A DNA stretch of 54,326 nt from JAHEEL01 sp964195515 (GTDB taxonomy: Bacteria; Actinomycetota; Acidimicrobiia; Spongiisociales; UBA5794), in assembly GCA_964195515.1 (NCBI GenBank), contig CAXMQO010000027.1, positions 1 through 54,326 of the forward strand. Reading direction: 5' to 3'. Shown here in pieces: positions 25,647 to 33,122 of the stretch (positions are counted from its first letter, which is position 1; each line of letters opens with the position of its first letter). Below the pieces are notes generated by a model that did not search any database, was not told the DNA's origin, and saw only the letters and a program-made list of their open reading frames with translations. A program made the position numbers and the translations under genes.

Positions 25647-26227
25647 CCGAGCGAGCCTTTGGTACTCGGCGTCCCGATCGTCGTGATTGCCACGGCCGAC
25701 TTCAGTGCGAGGGCTGTTGCCTTGAACGCCGCCTCTGCCTTGTGATGATCGTTGTCACCCCTGATGAGATCTACATGCAGCGCCATTCGGCTCTCGATGG
25801 CGAGAGAACGGAAGAAGTGAACGATGTTCTCCGCGGCCACATCACCGATCCGGTCTCTTGCCAGACCGATGTGAACCTCGGGCCAGGGGCGACCGGAGAG
25901 ATCCACAACACTTCGCACCAGGGCTTCGTCGAGCGCCGCGTACGCGTATCCAAATCGTTTGATGCCCTCGCGGTTCCCGAGAGCGCTGTCGATTCCTCGT
26001 CCGAGGACGATGGCGCAATCCTCCACGGTGTGGTGGTCGTCGATGGTGGTGTCTCCCGTCGCGCTCAGGACCACATCGAACCCCGAGTGTTTGGCCAGCG
26101 TGACCAGCATGTGGTCGAGGAATCCAAGGCCGGTTGCAACTTCCGACAGGCCGGTCCCGTCGAGATCGATCCGACCGGTGATGGCCGTTTCGTTCGTTCT
26201 TCGGTCGAGGGTTGCGGTTCTGGTCAT
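25643..26227 (-). CDS. hisB: Imidazoleglycerol-phosphate dehydratase
   Basis: The 194-residue protein has both IGPD metal motifs, DDHHTVEDCAIVLG and DNDHHKAEAAFKA, and FLDHMLVTLAKHSGFD near the N-terminus. It converts IGP to imidazole-acetol phosphate. It is the stand-alone dehydratase without the N-terminal HAD phosphatase of enteric HisB; here a HAD domain is attached to HisC instead. The ATG at 26227 overlaps the end of the hisC-HAD gene by four bases; longer in-frame starts lie inside that gene. Confidence 0.95.
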   Translation of the reverse strand: MTRTATLDRRTNETAITGRIDLDGTGLSEVATGLGFLDHMLVTLAKHSGFDVVLSATGDTTIDDHHTVEDCAIVLGRGIDSALGNREGIKRFGYAYAALDEALVRSVVDLSGRPWPEVHIGLARDRIGDVAAENIVHFFRSLAIESRMALHVDLIRGDNDHHKAEAAFKATALALKSAVAITTIGTPSTKGSLG

Positions 26228-27888
26228 GGGAGTAACTCCTCCAGGTCGACGGTTTGTGCGAGGACTCGTGCGGCACGCGACAATGCCCGGGCAGCCCGCT
26301 GTGGATCGCCGCCCGGCGGCACGACACCGATCGGTACCACGCATGCGGATCTGGCCGCAGCAACGTCGTCGGTTGTGTCGCCGACGAACCACGAGCGATC
26401 GATGCCCAGTCGCTCCATCGCCAACAGCACCGGTCCGGGATCGGGCTTGAGCGGAGCATCCTCTCTGGTCACGAGCACCGACGTGTTCGTCAGAAGCCCG
26501 AACCGATCGAGCGCCTCCTCGGCATCCACTCGGGGCCGACCGGTCACGACTCCGAGTGGGAAACTGTCTGCCCAGCGTTCCCAGGTCGACGAATCGACGA
26601 GAGGCCGATCATTGAGCTTGAGCCCGGGTCTGTCCCCGAATCCCTGATAGATCTCCTCGAATCGAGCGGCCACGTCGCCGTATTCGAGATCAATTCCACG
26701 TTCTGCGATGAGCCGACGGGTGAGTTCCCAGTCGTCGTTGGCCCCGCCCGCCGATTTCGCGTCCTCGATGTCGCGCTCGGTCACGGTGGCGCCGAAGGAG
26801 GAGGCGGTCTCGACGATCGACCGCCGATACGACCCGTTCACGTCGACGAGGACCCCGTCGAGGTCGAAGAGAATTGCCTGTGGAGAGAGTGCGATCGTCA
26901 GTGCCCGTTCGAGACGAGTGAAGTCCCCAGCATCGCCAGGCAAGGTGATCCTGATCCATCGTTCGAAGCCCTCCCGAACCGGGAAACGACGCAACCCGAC
27001 GCCGAGGGATCCGCACATATCGGCCACCCGCTCCGGATCTGCAACTTCTGCAAGGATGAAGTTCCCCTGAGACGACAGGCACCGGACCCCGATGTCACCG
27101 AGGAGATCCGCGAGGTCGGCCCGCTCGGATCGGACGCTCTCCACGAACAAGCGGATGTCGTCGGGTCGGCTGAGCCGCTCCACTGCGATTGCAGCGGAGA
27201 GCGAAGAGACCGAGTACGGGCTGCCGTACGAGGAGATCTCATCGATCAGGTGGGGCGGACCGAGCAGGTATCCGACCCGGAGCCCTGCGAGGCCGTACGC
27301 CTTCGAAAACGTGCGGACGATGACCACGTTCGCCAATTCCAGGGCGGCGGCTGTTAGGTCGTCGTCTGCGAATTCAGCGTATGCAGCGTCGAGAACGACG
27401 AAACCGACCGCAGTCGACAATTCCCGCAGTTGGACCCCCGTGACCGCTGCACCGGTCGGGTTGTTTGGTGACACCACGAAGACCACATCTGCACCACCCC
27501 CGGCAGCGATGACCTCTGCTGTGGGGAATTGCCCGTCCCACCACTCGATCTCGACCAGTTGGGAGCCGACCTGACCCGAATAGATCGGGATCATCTCGAA
27601 GGTGGGCTTCGTGGCGACGGCGATCCGTCCCGGGCCGAGGCGAGCAAGGAAGCAACGGAAGAGAGCGTCATCACCTCCCGCCGTGACCAGTACCTGTTCG
27701 ACCGAAACGCCGTGCACCTGGGCAATCCGGTCTCGGAGTGCAGTGGTGTCCGGATAGCGGCGTATCAGGTCGTTCGGTCGAACGACCGATTCGAGAAGGC
27801 CGTGGGCTACCGGTCTTCCTTCGTTCTTCGACAGGTCGAGGTCGATGTCCGGCGCAAGGTCTGGTGTTGAGTACATCGGTGCGTTCAT
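26224..27888 (-). CDS. hisC: Histidinol-phosphate aminotransferase fused to a HAD phosphatase
   Basis: The 554-residue chain has an aminotransferase of class I/II fold (residues 1-333: RYPDTTALRDRIA, SPNNPTGA, DAAYAEF and the PLP-lysine motif TFSKAYGLAGLRVGY, K196). It is followed by a complete HAD hydrolase (337-554: motif I FDLDGVLVD with D342/D344, VVTGRP, LKPDPG and FVGDTTDDVAAA). Histidinol-phosphatase is the only step not otherwise encoded in this operon and it directly follows HisC, so the HAD half is the best candidate for HisN. The fusion would place steps 7 and 8 on one chain. Four-base overlaps join it to hisG and hisB. Confidence 0.92.
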   Translation of the reverse strand: MNAPMYSTPDLAPDIDLDLSKNEGRPVAHGLLESVVRPNDLIRRYPDTTALRDRIAQVHGVSVEQVLVTAGGDDALFRCFLARLGPGRIAVATKPTFEMIPIYSGQVGSQLVEIEWWDGQFPTAEVIAAGGGADVVFVVSPNNPTGAAVTGVQLRELSTAVGFVVLDAAYAEFADDDLTAAALELANVVIVRTFSKAYGLAGLRVGYLLGPPHLIDEISSYGSPYSVSSLSAAIAVERLSRPDDIRLFVESVRSERADLADLLGDIGVRCLSSQGNFILAEVADPERVADMCGSLGVGLRRFPVREGFERWIRITLPGDAGDFTRLERALTIALSPQAILFDLDGVLVDVNGSYRRSIVETASSFGATVTERDIEDAKSAGGANDDWELTRRLIAERGIDLEYGDVAARFEEIYQGFGDRPGLKLNDRPLVDSSTWERWADSFPLGVVTGRPRVDAEEALDRFGLLTNTSVLVTREDAPLKPDPGPVLLAMERLGIDRSWFVGDTTDDVAAARSACVVPIGVVPPGGDPQRAARALSRAARVLAQTVDLEELLP

Positions 27889-28760
27889 GGGACGATCTGC
27901 TCGAGTCGGGTGACGGTGATGTCCGTGGCGCCTCGCTCCTTGAGGGCTGGGATCAAGTGGGGGAGGTCACTTCGGGGCACGGCGGCCTTGACGGCGAGTC
28001 CCGCACCACCATGGAGATAGGCGATGGTCGGCTCGCGCATGCACGGCAGAATCTCGATTACCGATTCGAGTTCGTCGGGGGTCACGTTCAACTCCACCAT
28101 CGCCCGACGCCGGGCCTCGATGACCGACCGCAGGCTCAGAACGAGCGCCTCGATGGCGATCTTCTTGTCCGGCGAGTCCATGGCGAGTCGACTGGCATAG
28201 AGGCGGGTTGAGGATTCGAGCAGCACCTCGACGATGACCAAACCGTTCGCGGTCAGTGTCTCACCGGTCGCGGTGATGTCCACGATGACGTCGGCGTCCT
28301 CGGGCGGGAAGACCTCGGTTGCCCCGTAGGATCGGACGAACGTCGCGTCCAGGGCCCTGTCCCGGATCCATCGTTGCGTGAGCAGCGGATACTCGCTTGC
28401 CACCACCAGGTGCCCCTGGGGCAGCGCACCGTTGTTCAGCAGGTGTTCTGGGGCTGCGACGACCATCCGTACCGGGTCGAGTTCTGTGTCGAGGAGTTCG
28501 ACGAGATCGGCGCTCGTTTCCTCGACCCAGTCCGCGCCGGTGAAGCCGACATCGCGCGATCCCGCTGCAAGCATCGCGACGATGGTTTGCGGCTTGAGGA
28601 GTTTGACTTCGTAGCCGGGCACCGAAGGCACGGGCCGGTATCCGCGGGGTCCCGAGCGCAGTTCGATCCCCGCAGCACTGAGCAGGTCAATGGTGCGTTC
28701 CTGGATCCGCCCCTTGGGGATGGCGAGGTGGATGAGTGATGAGTTGCTGAAGGGAGGCAT
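27885..28760 (-). CDS. hisG: ATP phosphoribosyltransferase (long form)
   Basis: The 291-residue enzyme begins with the catalytic domain (LIHLAIPKGRIQERTIDLL, DVGFTGADWVEE, DADVIVDITATGETLTANGL, the PRPP loop). It ends with a regulatory ACT-like domain (about 215-291) that senses histidine in long-form HisG, so no HisZ is needed. It is the committed first step and the first structural gene. GGGAGAGAA precedes the ATG. The leader peptide and attenuator hairpin lie directly upstream, giving control by charged tRNA-His in addition to feedback inhibition. Confidence 0.95.
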   Translation of the reverse strand: MPPFSNSSLIHLAIPKGRIQERTIDLLSAAGIELRSGPRGYRPVPSVPGYEVKLLKPQTIVAMLAAGSRDVGFTGADWVEETSADLVELLDTELDPVRMVVAAPEHLLNNGALPQGHLVVASEYPLLTQRWIRDRALDATFVRSYGATEVFPPEDADVIVDITATGETLTANGLVIVEVLLESSTRLYASRLAMDSPDKKIAIEALVLSLRSVIEARRRAMVELNVTPDELESVIEILPCMREPTIAYLHGGAGLAVKAAVPRSDLPHLIPALKERGATDITVTRLEQIVP

Positions 28761-28803
28761 ATGGGTTCTCTCCCGCCGTCGTCACGGTCGGGTTGCCCAT
28801 ACA

Positions 28804-28832
28804 TGAGAAACGCCGACCACTTGGGTCGGCGT
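28804..28832 (-). terminator. Histidine attenuator hairpin
   Basis: On the minus strand ACGCCGACC (28832-28824), loop CAAGT, and GGTCGGCGT (28818-28810) form a 9-bp perfect stem followed by TTTCTC, an intrinsic terminator shape rare in this window. A competing pairing exists: GGGTCGG at 28880-28874, inside the leader peptide just after the His codons, is complementary to CCGACCC at 28829-28823 in the first arm. A ribosome stalled at His codons leaves GGGTCGG free and prevents the terminator; a ribosome at the leader stop covers it. Confidence 0.82.
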
Positions 28833-28866
28833 AGGTGGTGTGCTCTTGTCTCTTGTTAGGCGCCCA

Positions 28867-28926
28867 CTATCGACCGACCCGGGATGGGTGGTGATGATGA
28901 TGCGCGTGTGCGAAGAGCCGGTTCAT
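28867..28926 (-). CDS. hisL: Histidine operon leader peptide
   Basis: A 19-residue open frame, MNRLFAHAHHHHHPSRVGR, contains six histidines, five in a row, and ends in TAG 106 bases upstream of hisG. A peptide with this composition directly ahead of hisG and a terminator is the hallmark of translational attenuation. There is no Shine-Dalgarno sequence; the -10 box ends 8 bases before the ATG, so the leader may be read from a leaderless transcript. The frame continues upstream, but past the promoter. Confidence 0.85.
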   Translation of the reverse strand: MNRLFAHAHHHHHPSRVGR

Positions 28927-28934
28927 GAAGGGAG

Positions 28935-28963
28935 ACCGTAGCCCACTCGTGGCGCGACGCCAA
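28935..28963 (-). promoter_or_regulatory. Histidine operon promoter
   Basis: Read on the minus strand, TTGGCG (complement 28958-28963) and TACGGT (complement 28935-28940) are separated by exactly 17 bases. The leader-peptide ATG begins 8 bases after the -10 box. Spacing and position upstream of the attenuator make this the likely operon promoter. Confidence 0.65.
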
Positions 28964-29018
28964 ATGTTCCGGCTCCACGGAACCAGCGGCACGCCACTTC
29001 GTCGCCCCGCCGATCGAG

Positions 29019-29240
29019 TTACGCGGCGGTCGGGTGGATCGACGTGAGGTCGTTGAGTGCGATCGACTCGGTCCCCCTCCGGTGACGGAGGAGGATCGCC
29101 CGGTCGCCGTATGGGGTCTCCATACCGAGGTACTCGCCGGCTGTGGTGCGGTTCCGGGTCGTGGCCCGGTAGGTCGTTCCGAGCCGGAGGTGATTGAGGT
29201 TCCATGGTGCGCTTGCGCGCGAGGTGTGTCGTGCCTTCAT
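29019..29240 (-). CDS. Small basic protein of unknown function
   Basis: The ATG at 29240 follows GAAAGGAG with ideal spacing and opens a 73-residue frame. The product is basic (an N-terminal MKARHTSR stretch, then RATTRNR and LLRHRRG) and has a pattern of short beta strands: GEYLGMETPYGDRAILLRH, GTESIALNDLTSI. That resembles a small RNA-binding barrel, but no family is recognised. It lies 112 bases after the DEAD-box helicase on the same strand, so it may be co-transcribed and act with it. It is also 56 bases upstream of the histidine promoter. Confidence 0.55.
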   Translation of the reverse strand: MKARHTSRASAPWNLNHLRLGTTYRATTRNRTTAGEYLGMETPYGDRAILLRHRRGTESIALNDLTSIHPTAA

Positions 29241-29352
29241 TGGCACTCCTTTCAGACGGGCCGGTCGGCCCGAGGTTGCTGAGGTGAGGTCGTTGTTCTA
29301 TGGGCCGGGGGCGCCGCCGGCGGGGACGCAAACCCTGGGTATGGGCTGGGGG

Positions 29353-30867
29353 TCAGTCGCGGTGGTTTCGTTGCGACGCGACGCGGACCGTCAGATCACG
29401 ACCCTTGAGTTTCGTTCCATGCAGCTTCTCGACGGCGGTCCGGGCTGCTGGACGAGGCATATCGACGAAACCGAACCCCTTGGATCGTCCGGTTCTCCGG
29501 TCCGTGATGATGGTGGCCTGGTGGACGTCGCCGAAGCGCTCAAACAAGGCCTCGACATCTTCGACGGTGGTTCCCCACGACAGGTTCGCTATGTAGAGGC
29601 TCTCTGCGCTCTTGGTCCCATGTTGCGGCTTCCTCTGGGAGGGAACACCCGGCCTCGTGGACGGGGTCCTCTGCTCCTGTGGTGTTTGCCGTCCCGTGCG
29701 CTCTTGTCGCTTGGGCGTGGGGTTGCCGATCCGATGTCCGCCGTGTTCGATGGCGTCGAGTCGCGGTTCTTCGATCGGTGCTTGCAGGTCGAGATCCTTC
29801 TGCATACGCAGGACAGCCCGCTTCTGATCACCGGTCACAAGGCTGACAACCGTGCCGGTGGCGCCGGCTCGTGCCGTGCGTCCAGAGCGGTGGAGATAGT
29901 CCTTGTGGTCGGCGGGGGGATCGAAGTGGATCACCGAGCCGACCGCATCGATGTGGATGCCTCGTGCGGCGACATCGGTTGCGATCAGCGCCTGGGCGCG
30001 ACCCTTCGAGAACGACTGGAGAGCTCTGTTCCGCTGATTCTGGGAACGACCGCCATGCATGGCAACGGCGCCAACCCCCAGATTGGTGAGTTGCTTGGCG
30101 AGACGATCGGCTCCGTGACGGGTACGCGTGAACACGATGGAGCGACCCGATACGCCGACTAGATCTGCGGTGTGCTGGACACGGTCGTGGTGTTGGACCA
30201 GCCAGAAGTGGTGGCGAGCGTCGATAGTTTCAGAGTCGACCGTTCCGGCGTCGTGGCGGACGGGGTCCTTCTGATAGTTGCGGCTCAGAACCGCGATGTC
30301 CCCGTCGAGCGTCGCCGAGAACAAGAGCGTCTGGCGGTCGGACGCTGTGCGGTCGAGGATGCGCCGTACGGCGGGCATGAATCCCATGTCGGCCATACGG
30401 TCAGCTTCGTCGACCACGACGATGTTGGCGTCGCTCAGGTTGACGGATCCTTGCTCCATGAGGTCTTCAAGCCGTCCGGGGGTGGCTACGAGTACGTCAA
30501 CACCCTTGTGAAGGGCGCCTTTCTGACCGCCGTATCCCACCCCGCCATACACGGCGAGCACGTGTTTGCCGGTTGCCTTGGCGAGCGGTGCGAGCTCCTC
30601 TTTGATCTGCTCGGCAAGTTCCCTCGTGGGGGCAAGAATCAGAGAACTGGGACGATTCCTGCCTGCATTGCCGACTCTGGCGAGCAGGGGGAGCCCAAAG
30701 GCGAGTGTCTTGCCGGATCCAGTCGGGGCCTTGCCCGACACGTCTTTGCCGGCGAGGGCGTCGGGGATCGTGGCTTCCTGGATGGGGAACGGCTCGACGA
30801 TGTCGCGCTGGGCGAGTGAACGGACGAGCGATTCTGGTAGCCCGAGTTGGGCGAACGTAGTGGTCAT
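29353..30867 (-). CDS. DEAD-box RNA helicase with C-terminal RRM
   Basis: The 504-residue protein has the Q motif (FPIQEATIP), Walker A APTGSGKT (47-54), PTREL, the DEAD box (153-156), SAT, and HRSGRTARAG in the second RecA domain. After a basic, proline-rich linker (about 375-420) comes a canonical RRM (423-497) with RNP2 LYIANL and RNP1 KGFGFVDM. This RRM is of the eukaryote/cyanobacteria-like RNP type, not the DbpA 23S-binding domain. It probably unwinds structured RNA in ribosome assembly or cold adaptation. AGGAGT precedes the ATG and a leader of roughly 180 bases is predicted. Confidence 0.92.
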   Translation of the reverse strand: MTTTFAQLGLPESLVRSLAQRDIVEPFPIQEATIPDALAGKDVSGKAPTGSGKTLAFGLPLLARVGNAGRNRPSSLILAPTRELAEQIKEELAPLAKATGKHVLAVYGGVGYGGQKGALHKGVDVLVATPGRLEDLMEQGSVNLSDANIVVVDEADRMADMGFMPAVRRILDRTASDRQTLLFSATLDGDIAVLSRNYQKDPVRHDAGTVDSETIDARHHFWLVQHHDRVQHTADLVGVSGRSIVFTRTRHGADRLAKQLTNLGVGAVAMHGGRSQNQRNRALQSFSKGRAQALIATDVAARGIHIDAVGSVIHFDPPADHKDYLHRSGRTARAGATGTVVSLVTGDQKRAVLRMQKDLDLQAPIEEPRLDAIEHGGHRIGNPTPKRQERTGRQTPQEQRTPSTRPGVPSQRKPQHGTKSAESLYIANLSWGTTVEDVEALFERFGDVHQATIITDRRTGRSKGFGFVDMPRPAARTAVEKLHGTKLKGRDLTVRVASQRNHRD

Positions 30868-31199
30868 GATGACTCCTGACCCCGGACGGGGCGGTAGTTG
30901 GATATGCCGATGTCTCGCTCGACCGCGCGATCTGTGTCGCTTGCGGGTTCAAGGTACGGCAGAAGAGGTGGTCCAACCGGGTGAGAAACTGAGCCGTGTG
31001 ATCACCGGGGAAGCGACGTTGCGCTGACCTCCACCCGGTGCGGTCGACAGAACCATAGCAAGGGTCCGGCGTAGTGGGGCGATTCTCTTCCTCTCGACCC
31101 TGCCCGGTCGATCTGTCGGTCCCAAAGCAATTGGGACCGACGCGCGTGCTCGGAGGCCTCTCGGGGCGACACGCAAGTGAGCGCGATGGTTTGGGAGGG
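30868..31199 (-). promoter_or_regulatory. Upstream region of the helicase gene: extended -10, long leader and hairpin
   Basis: In this 332-base gap an extended -10, TGCTATGGT (minus strand; complement 31052-31060), would start a leader of about 180 bases before the helicase ATG. Long leaders are common for cold-shock helicases. A perfect 11-bp inverted repeat, GTCGGTCCCAA (31115-31125) and TTGGGACCGAC (31131-31141), with a 5-base loop lies upstream of that box and 58 bases after the peroxiredoxin-like gene, so it is probably that gene's terminator. Confidence 0.5.
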
Positions 31200-31748
31200 T
31201 TAGCTCCGCGGTGTCAGCGACTCGATTCGTTCGATGAGGTCATCGATGGACGGATAGTCGCCAAGCATCTCGCCCCGGTGAACCCACGCCACCGAGAAGT
31301 CGGAGTCGAAGACAACGATGCCGGGCGCCTTGGTGGCATCGGAAGTTGGAATCTGAGGCCGGAACCCGTGGACGATGGATCGGAGGTAGTTGCTCGCCCC
31401 GCCAAAACTGGACATCTGGAGCGGAGACAGGTCACCGACGCCGGCGATCGCCCGGACCTCCTGATTGGGATCGAGGAGAAGGGGCATCTCGACGCCCTTC
31501 GTGTCCCGCAACCAGCGTGCCTGGTAGTCGGGTGAGCCTCCGACCGCGATCACCCGGCTCCCGGTTGGAAACCGGTCGCGCTCGCCATCCAGATCGCGTA
31601 CGAATTCCTGGCACGGGAGGCACCCGAAGTATCGGACCAGGATCACCACCAGCGGATCGGCCCCGAATCTGCCCAACGTAGTGGCGTTGCCGTCGGGATC
31701 TGTGAGACCGATACCGGCGACTGTCTCAGAGGTCTTCGAAGGTGTCAC
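31200..31748 (-). CDS. Peroxiredoxin-like (AhpC/TSA-type) thioredoxin-fold protein
   Basis: The 182-residue protein begins as a thioredoxin-fold peroxiredoxin (VAGIGLTDPDGNATTLGRF, LVVILVRYFGCLPCQEFVRDL). The CxxC, CLPC, at the active site resembles the AhpC/TSA_2 or PRXL2 group rather than classical peroxiredoxins with PxxxTxxC. VVFDSDFSVAWVHRGEMLGDYPSIDDLIE closes the fold. A role in thiol/disulfide or peroxide handling is likely; the substrate is unknown. GTG start without a clear ribosome site. A PLP lyase gene diverges from it. Confidence 0.78.
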   Translation of the reverse strand: MTPSKTSETVAGIGLTDPDGNATTLGRFGADPLVVILVRYFGCLPCQEFVRDLDGERDRFPTGSRVIAVGGSPDYQARWLRDTKGVEMPLLLDPNQEVRAIAGVGDLSPLQMSSFGGASNYLRSIVHGFRPQIPTSDATKAPGIVVFDSDFSVAWVHRGEMLGDYPSIDDLIERIESLTPRS

Positions 31749-31907
31749 GTGGGGGATTCAACAGCGAAATCGACCCAATGATTTGCCGACCACAGAATCG
31801 TGAGATACAGGCGCCACCCGCCGATGGCTACGGCGCGTCGCCGCAGCGACTTGCTCGCTCCGCCAAACGTGCACAATGTCCCAGCAGTTTCTCGAAGGGA
31901 GTCCACG

Positions 31908-33119
31908 ATGAGTCCTGACCCGACACGACAGATGGCAACGGTGGCGATTCACGCCGGCGAGATACACGACCCGTCGGGCGCCCACATCGCCCCCATCTAC
32001 CAGACTTCGACGTTCACGTTCGAAGATATCGCAGCGGTCAAGGAGTGGACCGACGGTGACCGGGAGGCCTATATCTACTCCCGTGTGGGGAACCCGAGTC
32101 GCACGGCACTGGCGAGGAAATTGGCCGCCCTCGAGGGCATCGGGATGGGCACCGAACAGGGTACGGTCACGGCCGAGATCTTTGGTTCGGGCATGGCCGC
32201 TGTCAGCGCATCGCTCATGAGCCTGGCGAAGGCAGGCGACCACATCATCACCCAGAAGGTGCTCTACGGCTCCGCCGACAACCTCATCTCCAACATTCTG
32301 ACTACCTACGGCATCACGAACTCTCGTATCGCCGGATTGGAGCCGGAGGCTCTCGAGCGCGAGTTCGCCCTGCACCCCAGTGCCAAGGTCGTCTACATCG
32401 AGACCCCGGCGAATCCAACGATGAAGCTGATCGACATTGCAATGACAGCACAGATCGCACATGCCTTCGGCGCCAGAGTGGTGGTCGACAACACCTTCGC
32501 AACACCCGTGCTGCAGCGCCCGCTCGAACACAGAGCCGATGTCGTCGTTCACAGCACCACGAAGTACATCAACGGCCACGGAACGGTCGTCGGCGGTGCC
32601 GTCGTCACTCGCGATCCGCTACTGATGGAGGAGAAGATCGGTCCTCTCGTCCGATCCTTGGGCGGAATACCCAGCCCGTTCGACTGCTGGCTCACGAACA
32701 TCGGTCTCAAGACGCTCCCGCTGCGGATGGCGCAGCACTGCGCGAACGGTATGGCAGTTGCCCGATATCTCGATAACCATCCGGCCGTCGATGTGGTCCA
32801 CTACCCGGGTCTGCCAACCGATCCGCAGCACGAGTTGGCCGTCAGACAGATGCACGAATTCGGAGGGATGATCTCGTTCGATCTCGGCAACCACGAGGCT
32901 GCCACCCGACTCTTCGCCCGCTTGGAACTGTGCACCCTGGGAGTCAGCCTCGGCAACGTCGACACGCTGATCGAGCACCCCGCGTCACTGACCCATCGCA
33001 TGATTCCACCGGAGGATCGTGCTGCGACGGGTATCACCGACGGCCTCATCCGCATCTCGGTTGGCCTCGAGGCCGCCGAAGACATCATCGCCGACCTCGA
33101 GCAGGCGTTGGCCGACTGA
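31908..33119 (+). CDS. Cys/Met-metabolism PLP enzyme (methionine gamma-lyase-like)
   Basis: The 403-residue enzyme belongs to the trans-sulfuration PLP family: PIYQTSTFTFED, YIYSRVGNPSRTALARKLAALEG, FGSGMAAVSASL, YIETPANPTMKLIDI, DNTFATPVLQRPLEHRADVVVHSTTKYINGHG (PLP lysine in STTKYINGH) and SLGNVDTLIEHPASLTH. The family covers cystathionine gamma-synthase/lyase, O-acetylhomoserine sulfhydrylase and methionine gamma-lyase; the motifs favour a gamma-lyase but do not decide. GAAGGGAG is well placed before the ATG at 31908. It ends three bases from the convergent amidohydrolase. Confidence 0.87.
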   Translation: MSPDPTRQMATVAIHAGEIHDPSGAHIAPIYQTSTFTFEDIAAVKEWTDGDREAYIYSRVGNPSRTALARKLAALEGIGMGTEQGTVTAEIFGSGMAAVSASLMSLAKAGDHIITQKVLYGSADNLISNILTTYGITNSRIAGLEPEALEREFALHPSAKVVYIETPANPTMKLIDIAMTAQIAHAFGARVVVDNTFATPVLQRPLEHRADVVVHSTTKYINGHGTVVGGAVVTRDPLLMEEKIGPLVRSLGGIPSPFDCWLTNIGLKTLPLRMAQHCANGMAVARYLDNHPAVDVVHYPGLPTDPQHELAVRQMHEFGGMISFDLGNHEAATRLFARLELCTLGVSLGNVDTLIEHPASLTHRMIPPEDRAATGITDGLIRISVGLEAAEDIIADLEQALAD

Positions 33120-33122
33120 GGG

